Assembly: GCF_010726085.1 (NCBI RefSeq)
Contig: NZ_AP022560.1
Coordinates: 3,038,001 to 3,102,000 of the forward strand
Length of the DNA stretch: 64,000 nt
Source: Mycolicibacterium moriokaense
Lineage (GTDB): Bacteria; Actinomycetota; Actinomycetes; Mycobacteriales; Mycobacteriaceae
Direction: 5' to 3'
The position numbers were made by a program, and so were the translations under genes. Below are positions 40,056 to 51,495 of this stretch, in pieces. The number at the start of each line of letters is the position of its first letter. Positions within the stretch are counted from its first letter, which is position 1. The notes under the pieces are model-generated. The model did not search any database. It was not told the origin of the DNA and worked only from the letters and a program-made list of their open reading frames with translations.

Positions 40056-40496
40056 GTGGCGGACAAGACGGCGCAGACCATCTACATCGAGGCCGCACCT
40101 TCGAAGGTCATGGATGTCATCGCCGACATCGCGTCCTATCCGGAGTGGGTGAACGAGTATCACGACTGTGAGGTCCTTGAAGCGGGCCCGGAGGGCTACC
40201 CGAAGACCGCACGCCTCGTGCTTGATGCCGCCGTACTCAAGGACACCATGGTGCTCGAGTACGACTGGGATCAGGTGGACCGCGGATCGGTGGAGTGGAA
40301 GTTGGTGTCCAGCTCGCTGCTGAAGTCGTTGAACGGCGCATATCGCTTGACGCCCAAGGGTTCTGGAACGGACGTCACCTATGAACTGTCGGTCGATCTG
40401 ATCATTCCGATGATCGGACTGCTGAAGCGCAAGGCTGAACGGCGCCTCACCGACACCGCGTTGAAGGACCTGAAGAAACGAGCAGAGGCTGAGTGA
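40056..40496 (+). CDS. SRPBCC/START-like ligand-binding protein (Rv2185c-like)
   Basis: A 146-residue protein of the polyketide cyclase/START-like family: IYIEAAPSKVMDVIADIASY and PEWVNEYHDCEVLE at the N-terminus, alternating strands in the middle and a long amphipathic C-terminal helix (RRLTDTALKDLKKRAEAE). Such proteins bind hydrophobic ligands; none is known here. GTG at 40056 follows GAAAGAGGG. It is 22 bases upstream of the ArsA-like ATPase gene, so cotranscription is likely. Confidence 0.9.
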   Translation: MADKTAQTIYIEAAPSKVMDVIADIASYPEWVNEYHDCEVLEAGPEGYPKTARLVLDAAVLKDTMVLEYDWDQVDRGSVEWKLVSSSLLKSLNGAYRLTPKGSGTDVTYELSVDLIIPMIGLLKRKAERRLTDTALKDLKKRAEAE

Positions 40497-40518
40497 TCTC
40501 CCGCCACCCCAGCGCGGT

Positions 40519-41781
40519 GTGAATTCGGGTCCCTCGACGGCCCGGATCAGTCTTTTCGTCGGCAAGGGCGGCGTGGGGAAGTCGACGCTCGCGACGGCCA
40601 CCGCCGTGCGCGACGCGCGCGCGGGCATGCGTGTGCTGCTGGTGTCGACGGATCAGGCCCACTCGATCGGAGACGTGCTCGGCACACCGATCACCCCCAC
40701 CGGTCGCCGTGCGCCCACCCGGGTGTTCGCCCACCTCGAAAGCGGGCGGGACGACGGCGGCGGATTCCTCGATGCGTTGGCGCTCGACACCTTGGCGCTG
40801 CTCGAGACCCACTGGCGCGACATCGCTGGTCTGCTGGCCGGCAAGTTCCCCGAGTCCGACCTGGGAAGCGTTGCGCCCGAAGAACTTTCGGCGTTACCCG
40901 GAATCCAGGAAGTGCTCGGCCTGCACGAGGTTGGCGAGCTAGCCGCGTCGGGCGAGTGGGACCACGTCGTGGTGGACTGCGCCTCCACCGCCGACGCCCT
41001 GCGGATGCTCACGCTGCCCGCGGCCTTCGCGCTGTATCTGGAGCGGGCGTGGCCGCGGCATCGCAGGTTATCCAGCATCGACGACGCGCGGTCGGCGGCG
41101 GTCGTCGGGCTCGTCGAACGCATCGGCGCGAGCACGGAGCGGCTGAGTGAGCTGCTCACCGACGGGTCCGTCCTTAGCGCACATCTGGTGATGACCGCGG
41201 AGCGGGTGGTCGCTGCCGAGGCGGCACGCACGCTGGGTTCACTCGCCCTGATGGGGGTCCGGGTCGACGAGTTGATCGTGAACCAGATTCTGGTGCAAGA
41301 CGATTCGTACGAATACCGCAACCTGCCCGAGCATCCCGCCTTCGACTGGTACGCCGAGCGGATCTCCGAACAGCAGACCGTCCTCGACGAACTCGACACC
41401 CTGATCGGCGACGTGCAGTTGGTGCTCGTTCCGCATCTCGCAGGGGAACCGATCGGTGCCAAAGCGCTCGGCGAACTGCTGGATGCGGCGCGCAGGCGCG
41501 ACGGCGCACCGCCCCCCGGTCCGCTCAAGCCGGTGGTCGACAGGGAATCCGGATCCGGACTCGAAGCCATCTACCGGTTGCGGCTAGAGTTGCCGCAGAT
41601 CGACTCTTCCGCCCTCTCGCTCGGGCGGGTCGACGATGACTTGATCATCGGTGCCGGGGGGATGCGGCGTCGTGTCCGGCTGGCTTCCGTCCTGCGTCGC
41701 TGCATAGTGATGGATGCGCAGCTGCGAGGTAGTGAGCTGACAGTGCGGTTCCGACCAAATCCGGAGGTGTGGCCGAAGTGA
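40519..41781 (+). CDS. ArsA/Get3-like ATPase (Rv2184c-like)
   Basis: A 420-residue P-loop ATPase of the SIMIBI class. Deviant Walker A FVGKGGVGKSTLA is near residue 14, switch I-like STDQAHSIGD follows at about 43, and DCASTADALRMLTLP (about 153) resembles the ArsA/Get3 DTAPTGHTLR motif with loss of some residues. The C-terminal half contains a normal LVPHLAGEPIG region. Bacterial members lack an arsenite context in mycobacteria and may handle membrane proteins or lipid-related cargo; this is inference. GTG at 40519; its stop overlaps the next gene (GTGA). Confidence 0.9.
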   Translation: MNSGPSTARISLFVGKGGVGKSTLATATAVRDARAGMRVLLVSTDQAHSIGDVLGTPITPTGRRAPTRVFAHLESGRDDGGGFLDALALDTLALLETHWRDIAGLLAGKFPESDLGSVAPEELSALPGIQEVLGLHEVGELAASGEWDHVVVDCASTADALRMLTLPAAFALYLERAWPRHRRLSSIDDARSAAVVGLVERIGASTERLSELLTDGSVLSAHLVMTAERVVAAEAARTLGSLALMGVRVDELIVNQILVQDDSYEYRNLPEHPAFDWYAERISEQQTVLDELDTLIGDVQLVLVPHLAGEPIGAKALGELLDAARRRDGAPPPGPLKPVVDRESGSGLEAIYRLRLELPQIDSSALSLGRVDDDLIIGAGGMRRRVRLASVLRRCIVMDAQLRGSELTVRFRPNPEVWPK

Positions 41782-42167
41782 CTGGCGAACACCCCGATAT
41801 CAGTCCCGAGTTGCGGCAGCTTGCGCAGTCGATTCTGGACCAGATCGACCCCTTGGTGCGGTTGGCTGCGGCGCGCGCATCTTCGGGCACCGCCAGTCCC
41901 GGCAAGTGTCAGCAGGTGTGGTGTCCGGTGTGCGCGCTCGCGGCGCTGGCGACCGGCGAACAACACCCGCTGCTGACGGTCGTCGCTGATCACAGCGTCG
42001 CGCTGCTGTCGGTGATCAGGGCGATCCTGGACGACGCCGCAGACACAGATGCCGCCCAGTCAGGCGGACCATCAGATGCCCCACCCGACGGTGATGGGCC
42101 CCCGCCGGACGGTCCGCCGCCGCCACCGGGCCGATATCAGCACATCCCGGTGACCGTGGAGGAGTAG
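41778..42167 (+). CDS. Conserved actinobacterial protein with CxxC (Rv2183c-like)
   Basis: A 129-residue protein of unknown function. The N-terminal 60 residues are helical, the core has KCQQVWCPVCALAALATGEQHP with a CxxC motif and an extra upstream Cys, and the last 35 residues are Pro/Gly/Asp-rich and probably disordered. GTG at 41778 overlaps the ATPase stop; GGAGG lies ten bases upstream. An in-frame GTG at 41769 is too close to that site. The coupling suggests a partner role for the ATPase. Confidence 0.87.
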   Translation: MTGEHPDISPELRQLAQSILDQIDPLVRLAAARASSGTASPGKCQQVWCPVCALAALATGEQHPLLTVVADHSVALLSVIRAILDDAADTDAAQSGGPSDAPPDGDGPPPDGPPPPPGRYQHIPVTVEE

Positions 42168-42270
42168 CCGGATAGTCTCTGCACGCCGTGGCTTCGCTGT
42201 GGTCGCAATCGGGGTGCGTGGGTACAGTTGTCGCAGAACACCGACGTGTGTTCGATCATCAGGAGGGCCC

Positions 42271-42996
42271 ATGTGGTATTGGCTGTTCAAGTACATCTTG
42301 ATGGGTCCCCTGCTGGCCGTCATAGGTAGGCCGAGAACAGAAGGGCTGGAATACATTCCAGCGTCGGGGCCGATGATCTTGGCCAGTAACCACCTTGCGG
42401 TGATGGACAGCTTCTTTCTGCCCCTCGTGGTGAAGCGGCGGATCACGTTCCTGGCGAAGTCCGAGTACTTCACGGGTACAGGGCTCAAAGGCCGTTTTCT
42501 CGCGTGGTTCTACACTGCCGTCGGCCAGGTTCCGATCGATCGCACCGACGCCGACTCGGCCCAGGCCGCGTTGAACACGGCCGCCCGCATTCTCGGCGAG
42601 GGCAAGCTGCTCGGGATGTACCCCGAGGGCACCCGCTCGCCCGACGGAAGGCTCTACAAGGGCAAGACTGGCCTGGCGCGGCTCGCTCTCGAAACCGGCG
42701 TTCCGGTGATTCCGGTCGCGATGATCGGAACCAACGTCGTCAACCCGCCGGGTAAGAAGGGACTGCGGTTTGGCCGCGTCACGGTGAAGTTCGGCAAGCC
42801 CATGGATTTCAGCCGGTTCGAGGGCCTCGCGGGCAACAGGTTCATCGAACGCGCGGTCATCGATGAGGTCATGTACGAGCTGATGCGGCTGTCGGGGCAG
42901 GAATACGTCGACCTGTACGCCGCCGATGTCAAAGAGGGCAAGGTGGCCAGCACGGCCAAGCCCTCGGCGCGGATGCCCGAGGTGGCCGCCGGCTAA
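42271..42996 (+). CDS. 1-acyl-sn-glycerol-3-phosphate acyltransferase (PlsC family, Rv2182c-like)
   Basis: Adds the second acyl chain in phospholipid synthesis. The 241-residue protein has the acyltransferase block [10 protein letters not shown] (HX4D, about residue 41), block II near [18 protein letters not shown], and block [22 protein letters not shown] (about 112-130). The N-terminus is hydrophobic and may dip into the membrane. ATG at 42271 follows AGGAGGGCCC, an excellent site. Its stop overlaps the convergent GT87 gene by three bases. Confidence 0.94.
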   Translation: MWYWLFKYILMGPLLAVIGRPRTEGLEYIPASGPMILASNHLAVMDSFFLPLVVKRRITFLAKSEYFTGTGLKGRFLAWFYTAVGQVPIDRTDADSAQAALNTAARILGEGKLLGMYPEGTRSPDGRLYKGKTGLARLALETGVPVIPVAMIGTNVVNPPGKKGLRFGRVTVKFGKPMDFSRFEGLAGNRFIERAVIDEVMYELMRLSGQEYVDLYAADVKEGKVASTAKPSARMPEVAAG

Positions 42997-44285
42997 CTGA
43001 CGGCGGGAACGCGCGCCTCGGCCACCACCGCGTCATCACGCGCCGCGGGACGCAGCGTCACGGTGCCGGCGACGGCGATCACCGCGATCGCCCACCACAC
43101 GTAGGAACCGCCAGCCAGTTGGCGCCACAGCGACGCCGAGGTCTCCTGGTGTTCGGGCATCAGCTGGATCGGCGTCCAGATCATCAGCGCGAGGCCCACC
43201 AACGAGACGACCGCCAGCCCCGCATGCCGCGTCCGGTAGGCCACGATGCTGATCACCAGCACGGCCGGCAGCACCCACACCCAGTGGTGCGACCAGGACA
43301 CCGGCGATACCACGAGCCCGAACATCGCCACGCAGATCAGCGCGAGCACCGGCTGCTCGGCCTTCAGCACCCGTCGCGCCGCCCAGACCGTCAATGCGAG
43401 GGCGGCGAAGCAGGCGACAGTCCACAGTACGAACCGGATCTCTTCGCCGAGGCCGAGCCGGGCCAGGGTGCCCGCGATGTTCTGGTTGGTGTTCAGCGTC
43501 GCGGTGCCGATGCGGTCGGTGTTGCGGACGGTCTCCGTCCAGTACTCCAGCGAGTCACGCCACGCGAACGCGAAACCGGCCAGAGTGGCGACGAGGGCCG
43601 AGGCCACGGCGACGATCAGCGCCCGCGTATCGCGCCGCAGTACGAAGTACAGCAGGAAGACCGCGGGCGTGAGCTTCAGCGCGATCGCCAGCCCCAGCAG
43701 CATGCCGCGTGGCCAGGGTGTCTTGCGCGGTACGCAGTCGGCGATGACCAGCGTCATCAACACGACATTGATCTGCCCGAAATCGAAGTTCGACCGAATG
43801 GGCTCGAGGTAGATCACCGCGGGCGCCACGATGGCCGCGGCCAGCCACACGCGGCGCAGCCAGACGGGCTCCCGTGTCACCGGGCTCTTGCCCTCCGCGG
43901 GGTCCGGCCACACGTCCAGCCGGGTCAACAGGATGGTCGTGGCGACAATCAGCAGGATCAGCGTGCTCGAGGTGATGGCGAGGCTGGCGGCGTCCAGCGA
44001 CAACAAGGCGAAGGGCGCGAACGCGACGGCGGCCAGCGGCGGATACGTGAACGGCAGATCCAGCCCGCCGCGCGTGGCGAACATGACGCCGTCGGCATAC
44101 AGCGGCCGCCCGTCGAGCCACGCCTGCCCGCCCATCCGGTACACGTCGATGTCGATGCGGTACGGGACGTGTCCGAGCAGTCGCCAGCCCGCCCAGCCCA
44201 ACGCCGCCGCGGTGAGCAGCTGAAACAGCCGCCAGGCCAGCGTTCGTGCCCGCTCAGGCCCCCCGGGCGACCGCCGAATACTCAT
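42993..44285 (-). CDS. Polyprenyl-phosphate-mannose-dependent alpha-(1-2) mannosyltransferase, GT87 (Rv2181-like)
   Basis: Integral-membrane GT-C enzyme that adds the alpha-1,2 mannose branches of lipomannan and lipoarabinomannan outside the membrane in mycobacteria. The 430-residue protein has about ten membrane segments; the first external loop holds [20 protein letters not shown], with the aspartates expected of GT-C enzymes, and [13 protein letters not shown] follows. ATG at 44285; a TAGTCT hexamer lies nine bases before it. Convergent with the acyltransferase gene with overlapping stop codons. Confidence 0.92.
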   Translation of the reverse strand: MSIRRSPGGPERARTLAWRLFQLLTAAALGWAGWRLLGHVPYRIDIDVYRMGGQAWLDGRPLYADGVMFATRGGLDLPFTYPPLAAVAFAPFALLSLDAASLAITSSTLILLIVATTILLTRLDVWPDPAEGKSPVTREPVWLRRVWLAAAIVAPAVIYLEPIRSNFDFGQINVVLMTLVIADCVPRKTPWPRGMLLGLAIALKLTPAVFLLYFVLRRDTRALIVAVASALVATLAGFAFAWRDSLEYWTETVRNTDRIGTATLNTNQNIAGTLARLGLGEEIRFVLWTVACFAALALTVWAARRVLKAEQPVLALICVAMFGLVVSPVSWSHHWVWVLPAVLVISIVAYRTRHAGLAVVSLVGLALMIWTPIQLMPEHQETSASLWRQLAGGSYVWWAIAVIAVAGTVTLRPAARDDAVVAEARVPAVS

Positions 44286-44356
44286 TTCGCGACCAGACTA
44301 TCGGTGGTCACCGGCGCGTCGGCGGGTATCCCGGGCGCGACACACGCAGGTCGGCG

Positions 44357-44362
44357 TAAGTT
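44357..44362 (+). promoter_or_regulatory. Predicted -10 box of the Rv2180c-like gene
   Basis: TAAGTT ends seven bases before GTG 44370, without a ribosome binding site. Confidence 0.4.
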
Positions 44363-44369
44363 TTCGACC

Positions 44370-45239
44370 GTGCGCGAGGACTTCCTTCTGAACCTGGGCA
44401 TCCCGCATGGCCGCATACCGCTGCTGTTCTGCCTGGTCGCATTCATCTTGACGTTCTTTGTGACACGTACCATCGTGCGATACATCCGCAGCCACGCCGA
44501 TTCCGACGCGCCGCGCAAATGGTGGCAGCCGCGCAACATCTCCGCCGGCAACGGGCTGCACATCCACCACGTGGTGATCGGCGTGATCTTGGTCATGATC
44601 TCCGGGGTCTCCATGGTGACTTTGAGTGTCACCGGGGGAGTACCCGAATTCACGGTCGCGGCAACCTTTTTCGGTATCGGGGCGGCACTTGTCCTGGACG
44701 AGTTCGCGCTGATCCTGCATTTGCAGGATGTTTACTGGGCCGAGGACGGGCGAACTTCGGTGGATGCGGTGTTCGTCGCCATCGCCGTCGCCGGTCTGCT
44801 GATCCTCGGTTTCAACCCGCTGTCATTTTTCGATATCGGGATCTGGCAGGAAGACCACTCGATCGAGGCCAGGACCGCCGTGATCGTCATGGCGGTGCTG
44901 ACCCTGGCCCTCGCGGTCGTTGTGCTGCTCAAGGGGAAGGTGTGGACCGGTCTGGTGGGGATGTTCATCACGCCGTTGTTGTTCATCGGGGCGATCCGAC
45001 TGTCCCGTCCGCATGCACCGTGGGCACGCTGGCGGTACGGGGACAAGCCGCGCAAGATGCGGCGCGCGCTGATCCGGGAGCGCAGACTGCGGCGCCCGGT
45101 GGTCCAGGCCAAGCTCTGGCTGCAGCACGTCATCGCGGGCGAGCCGCAGTTCCCCGACGACTCCGAAGTCGATCAGGAGCTCGATCGCGAGATCCACGCC
45201 GCCGCTCCGGCGCCGGGGCGAACGGCGGTCAAGGTGTGA
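44370..45239 (+). CDS. Conserved polytopic membrane protein (Rv2180c-like)
   Basis: A 289-residue protein with about seven membrane segments in the first 210 residues and a basic cytoplasmic C-terminus (RKMRRALIRERRLRRP). Conserved-looking motifs are GLHIHHVVIGVILVMISG (paired histidines in a membrane edge) and VLDEFALILHLQDVYW (acidic and His residues), which would suit a metal site, but no family function is known to me. GTG at 44370 gives a length close to the M. tuberculosis ortholog. Its stop overlaps the exoribonuclease gene (GTGA). Confidence 0.88.
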   Translation: MREDFLLNLGIPHGRIPLLFCLVAFILTFFVTRTIVRYIRSHADSDAPRKWWQPRNISAGNGLHIHHVVIGVILVMISGVSMVTLSVTGGVPEFTVAATFFGIGAALVLDEFALILHLQDVYWAEDGRTSVDAVFVAIAVAGLLILGFNPLSFFDIGIWQEDHSIEARTAVIVMAVLTLALAVVVLLKGKVWTGLVGMFITPLLFIGAIRLSRPHAPWARWRYGDKPRKMRRALIRERRLRRPVVQAKLWLQHVIAGEPQFPDDSEVDQELDREIHAAAPAPGRTAVKV

Positions 45240-45733
45240 GGTACTTCTACGACACCGAGTTCATCGACAATGGCCGGACGATCGAGCTGATCTCGATCGG
45301 CGTCGCGGCCGAAGACGGACGCGAATATTACGCTATTTCAACGGAATTCAATCCCGATCGGGCCGGCAGCTGGGTGCGCAAACACGTGCTCCCCAAACTC
45401 CCGTCGCCGGCCTCGCAGCTGTGGCGTTCGCGCCGCCAGATCCGCTCGGATCTCGAGGACTTCTTCGGCATCGACGGTGACGAGCCGATCGAACTGTGGG
45501 CGTGGGTCGGGGCCTACGACCACGTGGTGCTGTGTCAGTTGTGGGGTCCGATGACCGACCTGCCACCCGCGATTCCACGGTTCACCCGCGAGCTGCGCCA
45601 GTTCTGGGAGGAACGCGGATCACCGCGAATGCCGCCGCGACCGCGCGACGCCCACGACGCCCTGGTCGACGCCCGGCACAATCTGCTGCGCTTCCGGTTG
45701 ATGACGGAAGGCGAAGTACCAGCGCAGGCATAA
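45236..45733 (+). CDS. 3'-5' exoribonuclease, DEDD type (Rv2179c-like)
   Basis: RNase T-like exoribonuclease; the M. tuberculosis ortholog defined a family acting on 3' overhangs. The 165-residue protein has YFYDTEFIDNG (catalytic Asp and Glu at the N-terminus), WAWVGAYDHVVLCQL (third Asp) and DAHDALVDARHNL (His and Asp of the DEDDh set). GTG at 45236 overlaps the preceding stop by four bases, so the two genes are coupled. Confidence 0.93.
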   Translation: MRYFYDTEFIDNGRTIELISIGVAAEDGREYYAISTEFNPDRAGSWVRKHVLPKLPSPASQLWRSRRQIRSDLEDFFGIDGDEPIELWAWVGAYDHVVLCQLWGPMTDLPPAIPRFTRELRQFWEERGSPRMPPRPRDAHDALVDARHNLLRFRLMTEGEVPAQA

Positions 45734-45766
45734 ATGCGCGGGTAAAATCCGCTGTCGCCGTCCAGT

Positions 45767-45772
45767 TACCAT
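45767..45772 (+). promoter_or_regulatory. Predicted -10 box of a leaderless aroG transcript
   Basis: TACCAT ends six bases before GTG 45779; no ribosome binding site. Confidence 0.45.
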
Positions 45773-45775
45773 TGA

Positions 45776-47167
<1,392 letters not shown>

Positions 47168-48355
47168 CTAGAGCAGCGCGCTGATGTTGCCGCCGAGCGT
47201 CCATGCGCCGGCGGCGACCAGGCCCGTCAGCGTGATGACGGCGATCACCCAGAACGTCAGCACCCGCTTCGAACGCTGGCGCGCCCAGTAGAACTCCTCG
47301 AGGTCCACACCGGCGAATTGCCTTGATACGGGCTCGTATTCGGGTTCCTGCGGAGGGATGCCGTCACGGGTGAGTTCGCGCGTGTGTTGCGGCGGAACCT
47401 GGCGGTCCGGCACCGGCTTGCGGGCGGCGGTCGCGGCGGTGAGCGCCGCGGCGTGCTGCGCCGAGTTGCTCGGGGCGGGCACGCGGAACGCGGGCAGCCC
47501 GAGCTCGTCGACGATGGCCGCGAGATCGTCGGCCATGTCCCGGGCGTCTGCGTACCGTCCCGCCGGATCGCGGTCGGTCGCGTGCAGCACCAGTTGGTCG
47601 AATTGTCTTGGCACACCGGCGATCACCGTGCCGGGCGCGGGTACATCATGGTCCAGTCGTTGGTAGGCGACCGCGAGTGTGCTGTCACCGGTGAACGGGG
47701 TGGTGCCGGTGAGCAGCTCGTAGGTCAGGATGCCCATCGCGTACACGTCGCTGCGGGGGTCGGCGTCGCCGGTACTGACCTGCTCGGGCGACAGATACGC
47801 GGCGGTGCCGAGAATGACGCTGCTGGACGTGATCTTGGCCTCGGCGATCGCGCGGACCAGTCCGAAGTCGGCGATCTTGACGTCGCCGGTGTCGGAGATC
47901 AGCACGTTCTCCGGCTTGATGTCGCGGTGCACCAGTCCCGCGGCGTGCGCGACGGCGAGCGCGTTGAGGACGGGTGCCAGTACCGCCGCCGCCGCGTGCG
48001 GAGGCATGGGACCGCGCTCGCGCAACAACTCCCGTAGCGTGCCGCCCTCGATGAGCTCCATCACCAGGAACGGATGCCTATGGTCGATACCCTGGTCGTA
48101 GACGGCGACCAGACCGGGATCCGAAAGCCGGGCCACCGCGCGCGCCTCGCGCTGAAACCGGGTGAGGAACTGTTCGTCGCCCGCGTAGCGGGATTCCATG
48201 ACCTTCAACGCCACCGGCCGATCCAGGCGAAGGTCGAGCCCGCGGTACACGGTGCTCGTCCCGCCCGTGGCGATCACGGCGTCGACGCGATACCGACCAT
48301 CCAGCACCGTCCCGTCGAGTGGCCCCGACTGCTGGTGGGTCTCCATCAAAGACAT
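47168..48355 (-). CDS. pknL: Serine/threonine protein kinase PknL
   Basis: Membrane Hanks-type kinase. Residues about 20-280 form the kinase domain: glycine loop ATGGTSTVYRG, lysine in VALKVME, HRDIKPENVL, DFGLVRA and the Thr/Ser-rich activation loop ITSSSVILGTAAYLSPEQ. A juxtamembrane region follows, then a single membrane segment (about 365-387) and a very short exterior tail; there are no PASTA repeats, so no outside sensor is visible. ATG at 48355 gives 395 residues, near the 399 of M. tuberculosis; ATG at 48346 is an alternative. Divergent by 36 bases from the gene of its known DNA-binding substrate. Confidence 0.95.
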   Translation of the reverse strand: MSLMETHQQSGPLDGTVLDGRYRVDAVIATGGTSTVYRGLDLRLDRPVALKVMESRYAGDEQFLTRFQREARAVARLSDPGLVAVYDQGIDHRHPFLVMELIEGGTLRELLRERGPMPPHAAAAVLAPVLNALAVAHAAGLVHRDIKPENVLISDTGDVKIADFGLVRAIAEAKITSSSVILGTAAYLSPEQVSTGDADPRSDVYAMGILTYELLTGTTPFTGDSTLAVAYQRLDHDVPAPGTVIAGVPRQFDQLVLHATDRDPAGRYADARDMADDLAAIVDELGLPAFRVPAPSNSAQHAAALTAATAARKPVPDRQVPPQHTRELTRDGIPPQEPEYEPVSRQFAGVDLEEFYWARQRSKRVLTFWVIAVITLTGLVAAGAWTLGGNISALL

Positions 48356-48378
48356 GTTACGAGTCGGCCCCGGAGACC

Positions 48379-48384
48379 TAGACT
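48379..48384 (+). promoter_or_regulatory. Predicted -10 box of the Rv2175c-like gene
   Basis: TAGACT ends seven bases before GTG 48392 in the 36-base gap shared with pknL. Confidence 0.45.
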
Positions 48385-48391
48385 CGGTGGC

Positions 48392-48796
48392 GTGAGCAGC
48401 ATTCCGGCCGCCGACGATGTTCTTGACCCCGGCGAGGCCGTCTACGACCTGCCCGCTGTCGCCGATCTGCTCGGCGTCCCGGTGACCAAGGTGCACCACC
48501 AACTCCGGGAGGGCCACCTGATCGGTGTCCGGCGCAACGGCTCGGTGGTGGTGCCGAAGATCTTCTTCGACGACACCGGCCACGTGGTGAAGAGCCTGCA
48601 CGGCCTGCTCGTCGTGCTACGCGACGGTGGCTACCGCGACACCGAGATCGTGCGCTGGCTGTTCACGCCGGATCCCTCACTGACCATCACCCGCGACGGG
48701 GCGACGGACAAGCAGGCTAATGCCCGGCCGGTTGATGCGTTGCACTCGCATCAGGCCCGCGAGGTGGTTCGTCGGGCCCAGGCGATGGCGTACTGA
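48392..48796 (+). CDS. DNA-binding protein, PknL substrate (Rv2175c-like)
   Basis: A 134-residue DNA-binding protein. YDLPAVADLLGVPVTKVHHQ (about residues 17-36) is a winged helix-turn-helix with the recognition helix in VTKVHHQLREGH; the rest is a helical C-terminal domain (GLLVVLRDGGYRDTEIVRWLF). In M. tuberculosis the ortholog is phosphorylated by PknL on an N-terminal threonine that controls DNA binding; this protein's first residues (SSIPAADDVLD) lack a threonine, so that site may differ or be supplied by a serine. GTG at 48392. Its last 80 bases overlap mptA. Confidence 0.92.
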   Translation: MSSIPAADDVLDPGEAVYDLPAVADLLGVPVTKVHHQLREGHLIGVRRNGSVVVPKIFFDDTGHVVKSLHGLLVVLRDGGYRDTEIVRWLFTPDPSLTITRDGATDKQANARPVDALHSHQAREVVRRAQAMAY

Positions 48797-50300
48797 CCGC
48801 GCCGCGGTCGGGTGCGTTGTAGAGCGAGTACCAGGCGCCGACCGCGCATGCGGTGGCCAGCAGCACGTGCGTCCAGGAGTACATGCCGTGCGCCCCGTCG
48901 GGTTTCCAGATCACGGTGATCCAGGTGGACAGGCCCGCGATGATCGCGATCGACTGCCTGCTCTGCGCGAGCGCCGCCACGACCGCCAGGGGCCACGTGT
49001 AGTACCAGGGCAGCGCGGCGGGAACGAACAGCACGACGACGCCCATCACCAGCGCGATACCGACGAGCGCCTCCCGGTCGGTGTGGCGAAACCGCCACCA
49101 CAACAACGGGAGTGAGATCGCGATGATGGCGATGCCGATGATTCGGGTGACGTCGAGGACGGCGTAGAAGTTCACTGGCAGGAAGATGCCGCCGATGACG
49201 TTGATCAGGTTGGCCGCGGCCGTCGGCAGCGTCAGCCAATTGATGATCTTCACCGAGCCGGCGAGCGCCGTCAGCCAGCCGAGGCCCACCCCGGCGGCCA
49301 GTGACAGCACCGCGAACACCGCGACGAAGATGAGTATCGAGGCCGTCGTCGCCACGGCGAACGCCTTCGCGGGCCCGTAACCACGACGCTGGCGCAGATC
49401 CCGGGTCCACACCCACACCATGAACGGAAGCGCAAGGCCCGCTGTGGCTTTCACGGCGACCGCGACGGCGATCAGGCTGACACCCCAGACGTGGTGACCG
49501 CTGAACGTCAGCGCGATCGCGGCCATCATCAGCCCGACCATCAGCATCTCGTTGTGGACGCCACCCATCAGATGGATGATCACGAGCGGGTTCAGCACGC
49601 ATATCCACAGCGCCGCAGCGCCGTTGGCGCCGACGTGGCGGGCCACCCGCGGCGCCGCCCAGATCAGCAACGCCAGACCGGGCAACATGCACAGCCGCAA
49701 CAGCATCGTGCCTGCGACGACGTCGTCGCCGACCAGCATGGTCACGAACTTCGCCACCAGGATGAAGGCGGGTCCGTACGGCGCCGTGGTGGTGGTCCAG
49801 ATCGGACTGACGTTCTCCAGCAGCGAGTTCGGATTGTCGATGGGCCCGACCACATACGGGTCGAAGCCGTCGCGCAGGAGCGCACCCTGCGCGAGGTAGG
49901 AGTAGGTGTCGCGGCTGAACACCGGAACGCTCAGCAGCAGCGGCGCGAGCCAGAACGCGGTCGTCGCGAGCATGGTGTACTCGGTCGCGGTGCGGTCGAT
50001 CACGCTGCGGCCCAACCGCAACCAGGCCACGAGCATCAGGGCGACGCCGACCCACAGCAGCACCGACGAGATCACCAGCCCGTGCCCGAACCGCAGCCAC
50101 GACAGGTGCAAAGACTCGAGCAGCGGGTCGTGCAACCGGGTGCTGCCTGCGCCGAGCCCGCCCGCCGTGATCAGGACGGCGCCGAGTGCGCCGATGCGGG
50201 CCGGTTTCGCCTCGGGAGACGTCGCGAACGAGGCGAACCGTGAGATGCGTTGCGCCATGGCCGGTTTCTTCGACGGCGCCGCCGGTGACGAGGTTGTCAT
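48717..50300 (-). CDS. mptA: Alpha-(1-6) mannopyranosyltransferase MptA
   Basis: Polyprenyl-phosphate-mannose-dependent GT-C enzyme that extends the alpha-1,6 mannan backbone of lipomannan and lipoarabinomannan on the outer face of the membrane. The 527-residue protein has about 13 membrane segments; the first external loop carries VPVFSRDTYSYLAQG, with the catalytic-type aspartate, and GFDPYVVGP. ATG at 50300 (TTSSPAAPSKKPAMAQR) lies two bases after the idsA2 stop; the 55 extra codons upstream are an idsA2 shadow. The C-terminal 26 codons are antisense to the 3' end of the Rv2175c-like gene. Confidence 0.93.
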   Translation of the reverse strand: MTTSSPAAPSKKPAMAQRISRFASFATSPEAKPARIGALGAVLITAGGLGAGSTRLHDPLLESLHLSWLRFGHGLVISSVLLWVGVALMLVAWLRLGRSVIDRTATEYTMLATTAFWLAPLLLSVPVFSRDTYSYLAQGALLRDGFDPYVVGPIDNPNSLLENVSPIWTTTTAPYGPAFILVAKFVTMLVGDDVVAGTMLLRLCMLPGLALLIWAAPRVARHVGANGAAALWICVLNPLVIIHLMGGVHNEMLMVGLMMAAIALTFSGHHVWGVSLIAVAVAVKATAGLALPFMVWVWTRDLRQRRGYGPAKAFAVATTASILIFVAVFAVLSLAAGVGLGWLTALAGSVKIINWLTLPTAAANLINVIGGIFLPVNFYAVLDVTRIIGIAIIAISLPLLWWRFRHTDREALVGIALVMGVVVLFVPAALPWYYTWPLAVVAALAQSRQSIAIIAGLSTWITVIWKPDGAHGMYSWTHVLLATACAVGAWYSLYNAPDRGAVSTPSPGPDEPPRGPDASATHQPAGH

Positions 50301-50302
50301 GC

Positions 50303-51472
<1,170 letters not shown>

Positions 51473-51495
51473 TCAGAGGACCGCCTTTTCCGCAT

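Noticed and set aside
43119..44369. Plus-strand frame continuous with the Rv2180c-like gene
   Set aside because: Antisense to the GT87 gene; low-complexity His/Arg/Gln-rich sequence.
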